From positions 23,436,001 through 23,500,000 of the forward strand of contig NC_065873.1 in assembly GCF_933775445.1 (NCBI RefSeq): a stretch of 64,000 nucleotides of DNA, read 5' to 3'. Each line of letters opens with the position of its first letter. Positions within the stretch are counted from its first letter, which is position 1. Of this stretch, positions 48,817 through 62,343 are shown piece after piece. The notes beneath the pieces were generated by a model. The model searched no databases, was not told the origin of the DNA, and worked only from the letters and a program-made list of their open reading frames with translations. Made by a program: the position numbers and the translations under genes. This stretch comes from Argentina anserina. Lineage: Eukaryota; Streptophyta; Magnoliopsida; Rosales; Rosaceae.

Positions 48817-51800
48817 ATGGAGAGCTGGTGGATGAACAAGTGTAACTCCACATTGCCGTCAGCGGCTTCTTCGTCTTCTTCTCAGGAGCTTCGGAATCAG
48901 GTGATTTGTAGTTTTGATCCTTGTGAATATATGATTATCCGCTAAGTAATTCGATTTTGGCTCTGAAGTAGTTTCTGTTTAACACATTTGAGCTAGCTTA
49001 GGGGCAAATGTAGGATGTGAATCATGTGATTTAGTATGAGTTGTTGAATTATGAAGTGTGAATCATGTGATTTAGTATGAGTTGTTGAATTATGAAGAAG
49101 AAGAAGAAGAAGAAGAAGAAGAGAGTGTGATAGGAAGACTAGACTAGCTGAGCAATGTGTTTAATTACATTGGCCATTTCTGTTCATTTGCTATAGTGAT
49201 GATTTCTTGATGATTTAGACCTTTATGAGGATAATATTTGCATGCTTCAGGGAGAAAGGAGATGTAAGTGCATTGTTTTGTTGACCGAAAAAGCCGTACT
49301 AAATAAATGATACAAAGGAAACAAACCTGGTCGCATCAATTTTGTATATTTTTCTCTTGAACTTGCAATTGTGTGGCGTAGTCATTACTGACTATGCCCC
49401 CTGTCTTTACAACTTATAATTGTGAAAGATTGTGCTGTTGGTGGAAGATTTTGTTTCCTTTAAATTAGGGAGTTGGCTATTGTATGATGTTCTTCACGTA
49501 GGTGAAAAACATGCTGTTCCAATTTACTAGATTGCAGCATATTTAATTGTAAACATGTATTTTTTACATTAATGACATAAATTTTAATTTTCAATGTAGA
49601 TGGAGTCTGCAGGCTATTACACTTGTCAGCGCGGCTCACAAGATTTGAAGCCGGCGATGCTTGGTAGGTTGCAGGATCCTCTGCTTTCCAACATCCAGAG
49701 TTTAGGTTCCCACAGATCAGAACATGTTAATTTGGATAATTGTTTTCTGTCCCTCCTGTCTGGGTCGCCATCTCTAGTGCAGCATGGATTTCAAGATGTC
49801 GCTAATTCCCAACGTCTTGATACCTATTGTAAAATCCTACCTGAGGGTAATCATTTCATTCTGAACAGTACTCAAAGTGCGATTCCGTTGTCAACCAGTG
49901 GGCTACCATCAGAAAAATTGAGTTGGACAAATCTGCAAAGTGGAGCAGATTTCTGTCCCATTGGTTCATCAAATGTCGTGCCAAGTTCCATTTGTACCAG
50001 AAATTCTGTATTGCATGATCAGCAGAGTTCAGACCTGGCCGAGGCAGTCATCTGTCACATGGGCCCTGGTAATGAGAAACTAGAGACTTCTTACGCTTTG
50101 AGTAGGCAAAGGCACAGTGGTGGTCCTGAATCTAGAGCAAATATTCAAAATTCTGAAAGAATAATACATGAAGCTAACTCCTTCATATCTGATCAAGCAT
50201 CTAGACTATGTCACACTGCTAGTCCTGCAGATTCTTGGAAGGCTTGTCGAGAAAATATTCATACTTCACAAAAGATGCCCCCGGAAGCAAACTCTTTTAT
50301 TTCTTCTCAGGTATCTAGTTTATGGCACAGCAACAGTCCTGCAGATACTGGTGCGAAGGGTTGTAGAGCTAACACTGGAACGACACCAAAAATGCCAGTG
50401 GAATTACACTCTTTTATATCTAGCCAGGCATCCAGTTTTATGAATGGTTGCCCTCGCGTTTTCTGCGCAACTACTAGTGAGTGATTTTATGGAATTGTAT
50501 CTTGAATTATCTGGAAATGCTACTTGCTTTCTGTGCTGTTATTTTAAGCTCTTTTTATCTATCATATCTGAAATGATGTTCATATCATTTTAAAGGTGGA
50601 TATCTGCTTCTTAGCAATACAGGACTTCTTGGTATCGTCTGCTCTTGCCATTCTTTCCGCATGTCTCCTTTCAAGTTTTGTGAGGTAGGTTAGTGATTTC
50701 TATGTTGCTAAAACTCTCCTGGTCTTCATTTGTACAACAGCATCTGGCTTATATGAATTCTCTTTAATATTGCTTTACCGCTAATTTTGTAGCATTCAGG
50801 ATTATATGGTGTTAACCCGGGGGATGCCATTCGGATTGACAGTGGAGAAACCATTTCTCAATGGTGCAAGCTCTATCTACTGAAGTTTGGGGTAAGATCT
50901 TAATTTTTGTAAATGTCATGCACCAATCTGTAAATGTCTATGCGATTTATGTGGATGTGCCTGCGTATTTATGTGCTTATCTGTATCTGTGTGCACAATT
51001 GCAAGCGGGTCTCCCTCAATGTGTTTTCTATGTGAGGCAATAGTATTATGCTGTATGTGAGCTAAGCATGCTTGTTTTTTTTGGGTCGATTGATGGTGTT
51101 ACCCATGGAACCGGATATTCACATCACCTATTCTTCTTAAGAATCTTGTTTTACTCTCTTTTGCTTAGTTTAGGTATAATGTCAATGACATCATGTTGCA
51201 TCTAATTTCATTCTCTTGGTTCTAGAAATTATGAGACCACTGGATGTCCCTTTTATTCTTTCTTTTCCAGGAAAAAAGAAACTTATTAACTATTTATATA
51301 GAGGTGTATTTAGTCTCATAAAAATTTTTTTTGCTTGATTCTAGTTTTAATAAAGTTTGAAGATGGATTGTTTTTTAAGTTTTGATAAAACTGAATTCTG
51401 ATATTTTGCATGATGCTTTAGATTAGGATCCCTGGAAATAAGAGTGAATGGGACTGGCCTGAAGAATTATCAGCGATGGCCAGCTTGATGAAATGTAGTG
51501 TACCTATGCCAAAGATATCTAATAGCTCGTCTGATTTGGTCTTCTCACCTGGAGGTTCAGTAAGCTGTAAACAGTCTTTTGATGGTCTTTTGCAATCAAA
51601 CAATCTTATTACAAGTCAGAGTTTGGTTATTAGTTCTGTACCAAATAAACCGGGGAACAGTCCGGATGGTAACAACCCATTTCTCAAGGCTTTGACTGGT
51701 ACTTCACAGAGTAATTTGCATATGACAGATAACATAAGAATGGGGCGTGCCGTATCAACATCAAAGTTAGTCGGTAATGGAGCAGAAGATGGTTCTCAGT

Positions 51801-54800
51801 ATATTTCGGCTTCTACCAGATCTATGCACAATAGAGCCTCTTCCATTGCCCACTCATCTTTACAGGAAAAAAGAATCATTGGTAAAGAATCTGATTTTTG
51901 CAGAATTGAAAGCACAAGGGATGGTGCCTTCTGTGACGCTGCAATTTCAAATTTTGAGCTGAGGCTCGGTCAACCTTACCAGTTGTCACAACCTTCAGGA
52001 AATCCTGATCTATCAGCTGTAGGACCACCACTCTTGAGCACGGTTGTAAATCCAATGAAATTACTCTTCCCTCAACAGATGAATGCTAGCAGTGCGTCAA
52101 AGTTCTTTCCTCTTTTCTCCACTCCTAAAGCCTATTATCTATGGCACGTGCGGACACACACATATCGTGTTTCAGTGTGTATTTTTTTTACCTATAATAA
52201 ATAGTCAACTATATAACTATTACTTTTTTGGATCTTTTTGCAGGAGTGAATCACAGGGAGGAAGTGGACTATATGCAATGTGTTCATTTTTCTGCTGACC
52301 TATCAAATCCTAGAAGAACTAGAGATTGGAACCGGTTAAACCATGGAATCAATGCATCTGTAATCAGGAACAGCACAGATGATGAAAGAGTGGAGGAATC
52401 ATGTAGCAACGTGGCCCAGAATTCTGTGATTTCACTTCTTACCAATCTCAAATCTCCATCGAAGGAGATTACACTGTCAAAAGCCAATAACAATATGTCC
52501 AATGACAATGAGAATAGTATGAGAAAAGCACTACATTCTGAACCTCAACCTGACAAATACAACCTGGCTACTGTCAGGCGGAGCGGAGGTAATAGTGAAA
52601 GGCAACTGGACATGTCGCACTTGGGCTCCTATAAACTAAATGACAATGATAAAGTGCTGAGTTTTTCTGCTGATGGCTCTCACCTTGCAAACGATTTGGG
52701 GTTTAGAATGCGCAAGGAGATGGAAGATTCTACTTTCAACAGGTTAGGTGGTAATGGGGAGTCTAATTGCTTAACAGCATGCAGAAACAGCTGCTACTCA
52801 CATCAGCTGTCTGGTGTACCACTGGGCACAGCAGAATCCAGAATAAGTTCCAATTATCTTGATAAAGTTATTTCTTTTGCAAATAGTGGGGAAGCTGATC
52901 ATGTCAATCTTCGGCCTGTGGCTTCATCTATGGGATCTGGGATGAAATTTCCCACTCAGGCAGTTCCAAAATGTATTCCTGTGAGTGCATCAAACTCTTT
53001 AGTAGATCCGGTACCGTCTTTCAGTAGGGAAGAGTTTGTTGGAGTTCACAATTATTTGCATGATGATAAATTACAAGTGCAATCAACAAGGCAACTGCAA
53101 GAAATATTGAGGCTGCCTTGCCTGTTGAAGAACCAAGGGGAAGGAAGATTTGGTTGCTCTAATTATATGCAGCAGTCTCTTGTGAATACTGCAGCATCTG
53201 GGAAGCAAAGCCACAAACTTGGTCTTAGCGGTAAACATGTTGTTTCTGAAGCTGAGGTTAATCCACAAGAATCTGGTGTTAACTGTAGGATTGGAGCTGA
53301 TGAAGGTTGTGCTTCCATGACAGGCAAGTGCACTCTGTTTTTCATTGTCAATGTTCAATTTTGTTTGAGAACTACTCATCGACTGTAGGGGTGTAGATTC
53401 TTACTGAATGTGATCGTTTAGGTGTTGACTGCTGTTGTCACTTTGCACAATATAAACAAGGAAATCCATTACATTTTGAAAGTGTTGATCTGAAACATCA
53501 GGCTTCAGTTGTGCCTCTGTGTAATGGGCAGCCCTCACCAAGGTTAGTTCAGCATCTATTATGTATAATCAGGTTTAGCTTATTTAACATTTTTCTAAAT
53601 CAATCAGTTGTAAATTAATATTATCTAAATCGACCTTGTGACACTTAAATGCCATGTTAACATCAAGCATTTCCTTGGAAGACATGATGTCTCCAGTTCT
53701 TACAGTGACAAATGTAAATCCATCATACAGATAACTATTTACTTGCACATTCAGAAATATCACAATCCTGACTCTTAGCTTACATGATGTTCAGGAATAT
53801 GGCATCAATTAGTATGTTAATCCCCGATGCCCCACCCACACAAAAATAAATAGAATTGTGTCTTATTGCATACTTTGTGGAGTTTGTGCTACTGGTTTAG
53901 TCATGAAGTTTCCTTTTTACTGGATCAGATCTATAATTAATTCTCTGCTGCACTTCTCTTTTAACAATATTCTTCATCAATTATTCTTTTTGGCATAGTG
54001 AAACTGGAAAGTTAAAGAACGTCCCTGAGCTTAGTGAGCATGAACAATGTGGCCACAAAGTGCCTTGTGGTGATTTTCATGGTAGGCCCAGCTGTGCAGC
54101 CCACAGAGACTGTTTAGAAAAGAATTTTGAATCAAGAGTTGGAAGCTGTCCTGTGGTGTCTAAGGTACATATGGGAACAATCAATAGTGAAGCATCTATG
54201 TTACATTCTCCACAATTTTCTACCAGTCATGTTATCCAAAAGGATGAAACTGTTTCCTTGGATCATAAGAGAAAGTTGGGTGAAGAAGCACCTAAGAATA
54301 AAGCTTATCATACTTCTCTGTGGAGAGATGTGCCAAGTAAGGTCAAAGGGGTTTCTGATGTGACGCGTGTCGACCGCTTAGCTAATCTGTTTGATGCAAC
54401 GAGAGAAGACAGAGAGAAACTTGGAGATATGTGTATTAAATGCTTCAATGGGACTGTGCAGATAGCAGAGTCCGTCAAAGAGCATGACGTATCTACTATA
54501 TCTTCTGGATGCTCTGCTCCCATGCTTAGTCAGCCATCAATAGAGGTTAACAATATGGATTCATCAACTAATGATGCTGGGGATCATGGATGTGGAAGCA
54601 ATTTTGTTGTTGATGAAGGATCAGGTATTGACAAAGCATGGTCATCAGATGATGCACTTGAAAGTGAAAAAAGTGCCAAGTTCCTTGCCTCTACTGGTTC
54701 CAGCCTTGGAAAAGTTGGGCCTCCCAATAATTTGAATCATCAATCTTCATCTTCATCTTGCCTTCTTGATAACCTTAAACTACTAAACTCTTTAACATGG

Positions 54801-57800
54801 CAGACAGGTCAAGATCAAATCCCAGCTGAGGCAGCCCGTCATGATCAAGACGAAAATCTTCATAATTTCAAACAAAGCTTGAAGATTGGGAAGAGAAAGA
54901 AAGAACTGGGACTGAAATTGAATGCTTCATGTCCCACTTCAGATTCTTCTGGAATACGACAAGAGAATTGCAAAATTAATGGTATTTCTCAGTTCACTGC
55001 TCAAACATCAAAGAGGTTAAAGATGCCTTTCACATCAAGGGAATCGGAAAATCATGTAATTGGAAATTGCATAACTCAATCCAATTCTAAACCCAGGCTA
55101 CATATAGCATCTTCAGAAAAGAAACTCTCGCAAAGAAGTTATTTACACAAACTGCATAATGACAAAGGGAGTGAGGTGAATAGTGTTTTCCAGACAGAAC
55201 CAGATGGTGGTGCTAACAATTATGGACTTCCTGAAGTTTCTGGTGGGAAGACATGTAAAAGAGATTCCACTTTCAAAGCTTTCAGGCAGTCCCAGATACA
55301 AGAATCTAGTCGAGAAGATGCCAGAAAAACAAAGTACAAATCTGTAGATGTTTTCAAATCACCTTCCAGTCAGGAAGTGAATATTGGTCATAGGAAAGCA
55401 AGGCCAATAGTATGTGGAATATATGGTGAATTAACCGATGGAAGTGTGACTGGACGATCGTCAAAACCAGCAAAACTTGTTCCTCTCAGCAGGGTTCTTA
55501 GTTCTTCCCGAAAGTGCATAGTCCCCAAACATTGCAACTCTAAATCACGTTCCATGAGGCAAAGGAACCCTGGTGTGGCTGTCATAAGTAATACATATGA
55601 CTTGAAGACTAAAAAGTACAACAAATGTCGTAATGCTTTAGTTAAAAAGAGAAAAAAGAAGAAAGAATGCTCCACTGGAGATAGGAAGTTGCATAAAGAG
55701 CTGGTCTCATTGGAGAAACAAGGAGATGTTCCAATTGAAAAGGATCATCGGAAGCTAGACGGTATTACCTATAATCAATTGTACATGAAGCCTAAGGAAA
55801 TTCGGAAACGCAGCATATATGAGTTGACAGAAAAAGGTAAATATACTGTTGTTCTGTTACTGTTTCATCTAATCTTCAGTTGAAGCTACATAATTTTCAT
55901 TTTTCCCAGATATGGGAAGTATTTTGATTCTAGTAGAGCTTTTAAGCCTGTGTTCCTTTTTTGGATTAACGTCTCTCATTGTGGTGCCCTGTAGTGTTCT
56001 AAAAACCAAGGGAATCTTTTCAAATTATTGTTGCTGGTAGAAGAGAATACCTCTTTAATGCCCAAGTGAAAGTTTTAAACTGGCTAACTTACGTGTGTAA
56101 TTTAGTATCAGTCATTACTTCCTATTGAAAGACAAAAGAATAAAAAAGAGGCATATCTTAAATTTGCAATGGCAGATGGACAATCACTTGATGTAGGGAA
56201 AGTTTCTGAAATTATGATGATTCTTACAGGGCTCATGCAACTGTTACATGTTTAAGTTTGCTTGTTTATAACTTCATTATTATTAATTGTGATGGTGACT
56301 TGCTTTTGTCTCTACTTGTCCATCAGTGGAGGATCCTGGCTTTAATAGTTCTTCCGCTTCAAAGATTTCAAAGTTCCAGCCAGCAATCAAAGATGGCAAA
56401 CTTGTAAATACTGGTGAAGATAGTGGATTATCCCGTGATATTGCTAAAAAGTGAGCTTAAAAAGTTCCCTGTAGTTATTTTACATCTGCATTTTTAATAT
56501 TAGCTTCTGTAAGGAATCGAAAATGAGAAGGTTTCCGATTCTCACCATCTATGAATGATGGTTTTGAATGTGAATTATAACTGGAGATGATTGGTTATAG
56601 TGTTTTGGTTTTAGAAAATTGCAGTGCAGTTCTACTCAAGATCACAGGTGCCATTGTGATCACGACTCAGGTCCATTTTGCTGTGTCTGTGGTAGTTCAA
56701 ACCAAGATGAAATCAATAATGTATTGGAGTGTAGTCAATGCTCAATCAAAGTATGTGCTATCCAGAGCATTTTCAACTTCAGTTCTCCGTGTAGTTTCTG
56801 TTGCAAATACAGTTCCATGAAAAATAGTGCGGTGATTCTGACTAGTGTCATGATCAATAGGTGCATCAGGCTTGTTATGGTGTGTCAAAAGTACCTAAAG
56901 GCTGTTGGTCATGCAGACCATGTCGGACGAACTCAAAAGATATTGTAAGAGGAAAGCTGTTATTCCAAATTAATTTTATTCCTTTATTTTTAATGTTGAA
57001 AATCGTACCTTTTTTATTAAAAAAATTGTGAGACATGAGAGATTGTGAGATAGATTTCATTTTCATTTGTCTTCAAGCCTATTTACCTTTTAAGTGTGTG
57101 ATTTTCCAATTTGATTGATATTGTTTTAGGTATGCGTTCTTTGTGGTTATGGCGGTGGTGCCATGACTCAAGCACTGCGTAGTCAGTCTATTGTTGAAAG
57201 CATTTTAAGAGCTTGGAATATTGAAATTGGCGGGCCCAAGAATGAGCTTTGTTCTGTTAAAACTTTGCAAAAAGACTCAGCTGATCTGCACAGCTCTGGC
57301 TATGGACATTCTGAAAGCTCTTCAGTTTTTGTGTCTCAACCTGAATGTGGCCAACCCTTGGCAGCAGCACATTTAAATAGTGGTATGTCCTACAAAGTAG
57401 ATGGTGTTGAGAGTTCCCCTAGTGTTAGTAAAACAAAGGTACATAACAGCATCACCATGGGATTAGTTGATTCTGCAACTAAACAGTGGGTTCATATGGT
57501 TTGTGGGCTTTGGACTCCTGAAACTCGGTGCCCGAATGTTGACACCATGAGTGCTTTTGATGTATCTGGTGTTCTCCTCCCCACTTTTGATGTGGTAAGC
57601 ATTAAAAGCAACAATTGGAAGCGAAATAGTTATATCAATAGTGATGTAGTATATGCAATATTTGAACACTTGTTGATTTTAAAGCCAAATTAGTTTATTA
57701 GAGGAATTTCCCCAAGGCAAAAGCATTATAAGTTTTTCTGTGCAAATACTAGTTTTAGATCTTTATGTGGCTTGGCAATATGTTCTTATCCTTTTTTTCC

Positions 57801-59815
57801 CTCTTATCCAGGTTTGCTGTGTGTGTAAACGAGCAGGTGGCTCATGTATACAGTGTAGGGTTGAAAATTGTTCTGCTCGGTTTCACCCATGGTGTGCTCA
57901 TCAGAAGGTCTTGCCTCTTTCTGAACTACTGAATCATACATCCGGCCTTTCTTGTGTATAGGAGTTCATTTCACTTGTAGTAGGGAGGAAAAAAAGGATA
58001 ATGCTATTCTTCCTTATGTTGTGCTGTTTCTCATTAGTTTTGTTCTGCATTCCCCATTCAGGGTCTGTTGCAAACTGAGGTTGAAGGCGTTGACAATGAG
58101 AATGTTGGCTTTTATGGAAGATGTAGGCTTCATGCTACACATTCCATATATAAATCAGACTACCCTGTTGACACTGAAGCTGGTTGTCTGGAGGAAAAGA
58201 AATTAGCCTGTGCCAGAACTGAGGTAGTTGGCCTTTCGTTAAAGATTTTTTAATTTTTTGTTTTTGTTTTTGTTCTTATACTGGGGGCTAAGGCAAGACG
58301 CATGCACATTTGAGGTGTTGTAGATGTGTTTCTGGGGATTGAGGCATTTATTTATTTATTTTTCCTGTTTTGGTATCTGTATGTATGTAGGGTTACAAGG
58401 GCCGTAAACGTGATGGCTTCAGGCAAAAAAATTGTGATCAATCAATGGGAAGTGATGAATGCCTTGTTCCTGAGGAGCATTTAAATGCCTGGGCTTATAT
58501 TAATGGGCAGAAGTCAAGCACACATGAGCTTCCTAAACTGGCAATATCTGAAATAGAGCATGACACTCGGGTATGTATATAAGAGTAATTGATTAGTGTA
58601 TCAGTGTTCTATGAATTATGATGCAAAAATGATAAACATGTAAAAGTAGTCTCATTTCAGATCATGTTAGAGAGGCTCAACCATTGTTTAGGCTTCAAGT
58701 CATCATTCCCTGGTGACATACATGCAAATGATATGTGGGGTTTTTGGTTGTCCAACTTCTTTTGGGGAAAAGTGGTACGGGAAATTATCAGTGGTGACAA
58801 ACTCTTCCACAGATGAATGCTGACACTGTCAACATACATGTGAAACATTGTTTGAGTATTGTTTGCCTGTTTGTCCCTTTATGAAGACCTTTTCTTGTTT
58901 ATGACACCATGCTCTGATTACTTAGGGTAGTAACTTTCCCTGCTACTTGCAGAAAGAATACACGCGCTATAAGCAAGCAAAGACGTGGAAGCATCTTGTA
59001 GTATACAAATCTGGCATACATGCTCTTGGTCTTTACACATCTCGGTTCATTTCTCGTGATGAAATGGTTTGATATTTTTATTTCTTACTACGGCCGCACT
59101 TTTTTATTATTGCAAAAATGATGTGTGCATGGGATTTCGTAGGTTGTTGAGTATGTTGGAGAAATTGTGGGGCAACGTGTTGCTGATAAAAGGGAAAATG
59201 AATATCAATCTGCAAAGAAACTTCAGTACAAGAGCGCATGCTACTTTTTCAGGATAGACAAAGAGCATATGGTGGATGCTACCTGCAAAGGAGGAATTGG
59301 TCGATTTGTGAACCATTCATGCTCGGTAATTCTCTCGCCTTTTTGATTTGGATAGGGTTTACCAGACTCGTTGGCTTTCAGCTGTATATTAATGCCAAAT
59401 TTAACTTCATAGTAAACCAGTTGATAATTTTCTTGGATTCCAACATCTTTATCAATCCTAAGCTTGTTTCTTGAGAAATCACCCTGAGTCTCGCTTACTT
59501 TTGTTGTTGATGTACCACACCAGCCAAACTGCATTGCCAAAGTGATATCAGTGAGGAACGAAAAGAAGGTTAATTTTGTTCTCTTTAACATGTTTTCCTA
59601 CATAAAAGGGGTACATCCTGCATCATTCAGAATCATCATTATGTAGTTTGTAATGCCTTGCTGGTTTTTGGAATGGGCAGGTTGTATTTCTTGCGGAGAG
59701 AGACATTTTCCCCGGAGAAGAGATAACATATGACTATCATTTTAATCATGAGGATGAAGGTAAGAAGATTCCGTGTTTTTGTAATTCAAGGAATTGCAGG
59801 CGCTACTTGAACTGA
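48817..59815 (+). CDS. Trithorax-like SET-domain histone-lysine N-methyltransferase with PHD and extended PHD
   Basis: Nineteen exons: 48817-48900, 49600-50476, 50596-50684, 50793-50891, 51422-52091, 52244-53323, 53422-53542, 53999-55836, 56327-56450, 56615-56750, 56861-56944, 57130-57594, 57812-57907, 58062-58223, 58391-58570, 58953-59066, 59143-59325, 59524-59568, 59681-59815. They sum to 6,582 bp (2,193 aa). Order: Ser-rich region; a Cys-containing block (GLLGIVCSCHSFRMSPFKF, about 327-345) resembling the TPL-binding/Jas-like domain of some plant PHD proteins; a long disordered part with a basic patch (VKKRKKKKE, about 1545); PHD (about 1676-1730, CCVCGSSNQD...CWSCRPC); extended PHD (about 1735-1965, CVLCGYGGG...FHPWCAHQ...GRCRLHA); SET (about 2050-2175) with FVNHSCSPN and GEEITYDYHF; and post-SET CFCNSRNC. 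These residues are those of active H3K4-type enzymes. Intron 6 has a GC donor. I do not recall a direct Arabidopsis ATX counterpart with this layout. Confidence 0.85.
49016..49122. repeat. 41-bp tandem duplication followed by a (GAA)n microsatellite in intron 1
   Basis: Copies at 49016-49056 and 49057-49097 appear identical. The GAAG end of the second copy runs into about nine GAA units. This looks like a recent slippage or duplication event inside intron 1 of the SET gene. Confidence 0.9.
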
Positions 59816-60322
59816 GACATTCTAGTTTATTCCATTAATTATTAATGTAAATCCTTGTATTCAAGCACCGGCATGATGAATTTAGCAGTCTTTCGTTCTT
59901 TGACCTTTTTGAGACTTAGAATTCGAGAACAGTGCACCCAGCAGCATTCCACGAAAATTAAATTAGACCTTTGTAGGCACATGGTCGTAAAATAGATGAA
60001 TGCTGGACCAGTTGGCCAATTTTGATGTGAGCAATGAAAAGGGGTCTAGTTTGGTTCTGGTCAAAAATATGATCGTCTGAAAGCAAACGAGATTACAAGA
60101 GACTGCATCAATTTATATAAAAGAAAAAAATACTGGCCTTTATAAAAAATTTAAACGTGTCTTACATCTGAAAGTGAGTTACTGCGATCACCAAAGAATA
60201 TTAAAAAAAAAAACAACTACAACAACCGTAAACCAAATAAAGAACAATAGTAAAACCTAAATGCTGAAAACCTCGACCCCCCAAGCAATGCAATATTAAT
60301 CAACCGCGTGAAGCTTCAAGCT
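59816..60322. other. Tail-to-tail spacer of the SET gene and minus-strand flotillin
   Basis: 507 bp of non-coding DNA shared by two convergent 3' UTRs. No repeat or RNA gene was seen. Confidence 0.5.
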
Positions 60323-61804
60323 TCAATTCCCAGGCTGAGAATCTTCAACTGGCGAAACTCCTAGCCAACTGGGAGGCTTCATTCCAGTTTGTTCCTGCAC
60401 TGTACTGAGCAGTTGTGGCAAACTCTTATAAATCCCGGCAATGGAGTTCATAGCCACATTTCCGCCACCCGCACCACCTTCCGCAGCTTCTCCGCCATTA
60501 GTCCAGATACTAATCTTAGGCTGAAGTCCGCGCACGCCTTCAGCATTAATCCTAGCAATCTCTGGATACATTCCATCATTGATCATCATGTAATCTCTTA
60601 TAACTGAATAGTCGCCTCCACTTGCCTCCAGAAGATTGTGCAAATAATTGCCATGAGCTTGTCCAAGTTGCACAAGCCCCTCAGCCTCTTTCTTTTTTGC
60701 ATAGAACTCTCCATCAGCAGCCTTTTGACGAGCATACAACTGTGCTTCAGCAGCTGCTCTCGTAGCGTCGGCCTCTTTCAGCTGTTGGTAGAGAATGGCA
60801 TCCGCCTCCCGCTGCTTCTGGTTGAGAATCCAGTTTGCCTGTTGCGCCTTCGTTTCAGCCTCGACCGTGGCCTTGCTCAAATTCTCAGCCTTGAGCTTTT
60901 CGGTCATAGTCTGTGCATTCATCATCTCCACTTGCTTCTGCAACTGGGCCTCCTTCATCGCCACCGCCTTCTCCGCCTCAACCTCGGCCACCTGCGCCTC
61001 CTTAGCCCACCTTGCCTTCTTCATTGCCAGCTCAGCATTCGCCTCAGCCACCTCAGCTGCTCTCAGATTCTCGTAGACCTTGACCTCTGTATTCACCCTA
61101 ATCTCCTCCTTCTTCCCCTCTCCATATCTCTGGGTCGATATGATCTTCGTCTCTGCATCGATCTTGGCAGCGTTCTGCAGCGTCTGCCCCTGCCTCAACT
61201 TGGCACCAACCTCTCCCTTCATCGTGGCCTCCGCCACGTCGACCTTGGCCTGGTTGGCTGCCTCCATCTGAGTCTTCTGCCCCAAGTAACTGAAATACTC
61301 GTGTCCAGGAACGTCCACCAACTGTTTCACATTTGCATTGTATATGAAAAGCCCGAACTGATCCAACTCCAACTGAACCTTGTCAAAAACCTCCTTCTTG
61401 AACTCTTTGGTCCCCCTGAATACCTCCTCCATCGTCATCGAGGCCGCGAGCACACGAGTCTCTCCCTCAATGATGCCCTGGACCAGCTCCTCGACGTGTT
61501 TCGAGTTCTTTTCGTGGCTGGAGAGCAGCTTGGCGTACTTCCTGATAGCTTCAAGTTTAGGATCATGTTCCTTATCGACTGCTTTGGGGCCGATGGTGAA
61601 GACGGCTGGGAGGATAAAAGGGAGCTTCTCCGCGCTCATGGCTTGGACATTGAAGGTGTAGTTCACCGGAGAGAGCTCGATGACGGTGCAGGTCTGGCCG
61701 GGGAGGATCCATGCCTTCTTTTTGATCTTCAGGTCATCGACCCATGCACCGGTGATCACCAGATACTCAGAAGCGTCAGCGACTCTGTACCAGCAGAAAC
61801 ACAT
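60323..61804 (-). CDS. FLOT: Flotillin-like protein (minus-strand copy)
   Basis: A single 493-aa frame, ATG 61804 to TGA 60325-60323. The SPFH/PHB domain (about 6-205) includes [34 protein letters not shown] and [15 protein letters not shown]. The EA-rich coiled coil spans about 205-385, and the tail has [16 protein letters not shown]. It differs from the plus-strand copy by an N-terminal MCFCW in place of the plain M before YRVA, an extra seven or so residues after GPKAVD (KEHDPKL), and a Gly-rich insert near the tail (EGGAGGGN). The two added cysteines at positions 2 and 4 could be acylation sites; that is inference. A TATATATA element near 61881-61890 lies about 80 bp upstream. It is inverted relative to the copy 13.6 kb away, and the pair probably arose by local duplication. 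Confidence 0.93.
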   Translation of the reverse strand: MCFCWYRVADASEYLVITGAWVDDLKIKKKAWILPGQTCTVIELSPVNYTFNVQAMSAEKLPFILPAVFTIGPKAVDKEHDPKLEAIRKYAKLLSSHEKNSKHVEELVQGIIEGETRVLAASMTMEEVFRGTKEFKKEVFDKVQLELDQFGLFIYNANVKQLVDVPGHEYFSYLGQKTQMEAANQAKVDVAEATMKGEVGAKLRQGQTLQNAAKIDAETKIISTQRYGEGKKEEIRVNTEVKVYENLRAAEVAEANAELAMKKARWAKEAQVAEVEAEKAVAMKEAQLQKQVEMMNAQTMTEKLKAENLSKATVEAETKAQQANWILNQKQREADAILYQQLKEADATRAAAEAQLYARQKAADGEFYAKKKEAEGLVQLGQAHGNYLHNLLEASGGDYSVIRDYMMINDGMYPEIARINAEGVRGLQPKISIWTNGGEAAEGGAGGGNVAMNSIAGIYKSLPQLLSTVQEQTGMKPPSWLGVSPVEDSQPGN

Positions 61805-62343
61805 GATGTTTGTATTAGATTGTTTACCAACACAAGAACAATAGGTTGAAGTTATGAGTCTTTGAACTTTGAGGTTGGCTATATATATAGGAAAAATTGT
61901 AACGAAGATCCTTCTACTTAAAGGACTCTGTTTCCTCTTCTAGTTAAATTAGGATTACAGGTACTACTGTACGAAGGATTCATCATTCATGTTTTTATAA
62001 TGGACTCGTTTCTGATCTCTTCTCCATGCATCATGTACGTAGAACGTACAGTTAAATAGTTACGAGAAAGGAAAAGGACTTTGCATTAGTTCATACATGT
62101 TAAATGCTGTTTTTTGTGGTTTGAGGCATGAAGAAGTGAAGAACCCTTAAATAGCGTCGTTATTGGACTGTTTCCATTCCTTTATTATTAATCAAGGGAA
62201 AAGGACTGATTGTTAAAGGAATAAAATTCAGCTTTGATACAAATCGGGTTGCACCAGAAGTGGACTTATCAAAATCAAAGACTAATTAGATTTCATGGAC
62301 CTGCTCCTAAATATGGTTGGAGTTCTTATCGTGGTTTCATTTG
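61805..62343. promoter_or_regulatory. Upstream region of the minus-strand flotillin
   Basis: AT-rich DNA with a TATATATATA box at about 61881-61890, oriented for the minus-strand gene. No coding sequence is present, including no continuation of the neighbouring flotillin fragment. Confidence 0.4.

Noticed and set aside
60638..61849. 403-codon plus-strand ORF antisense to the minus-strand flotillin
   Set aside because: Same composition artefact as the antisense ORF at the other flotillin; the two resemble each other only because the genes do.
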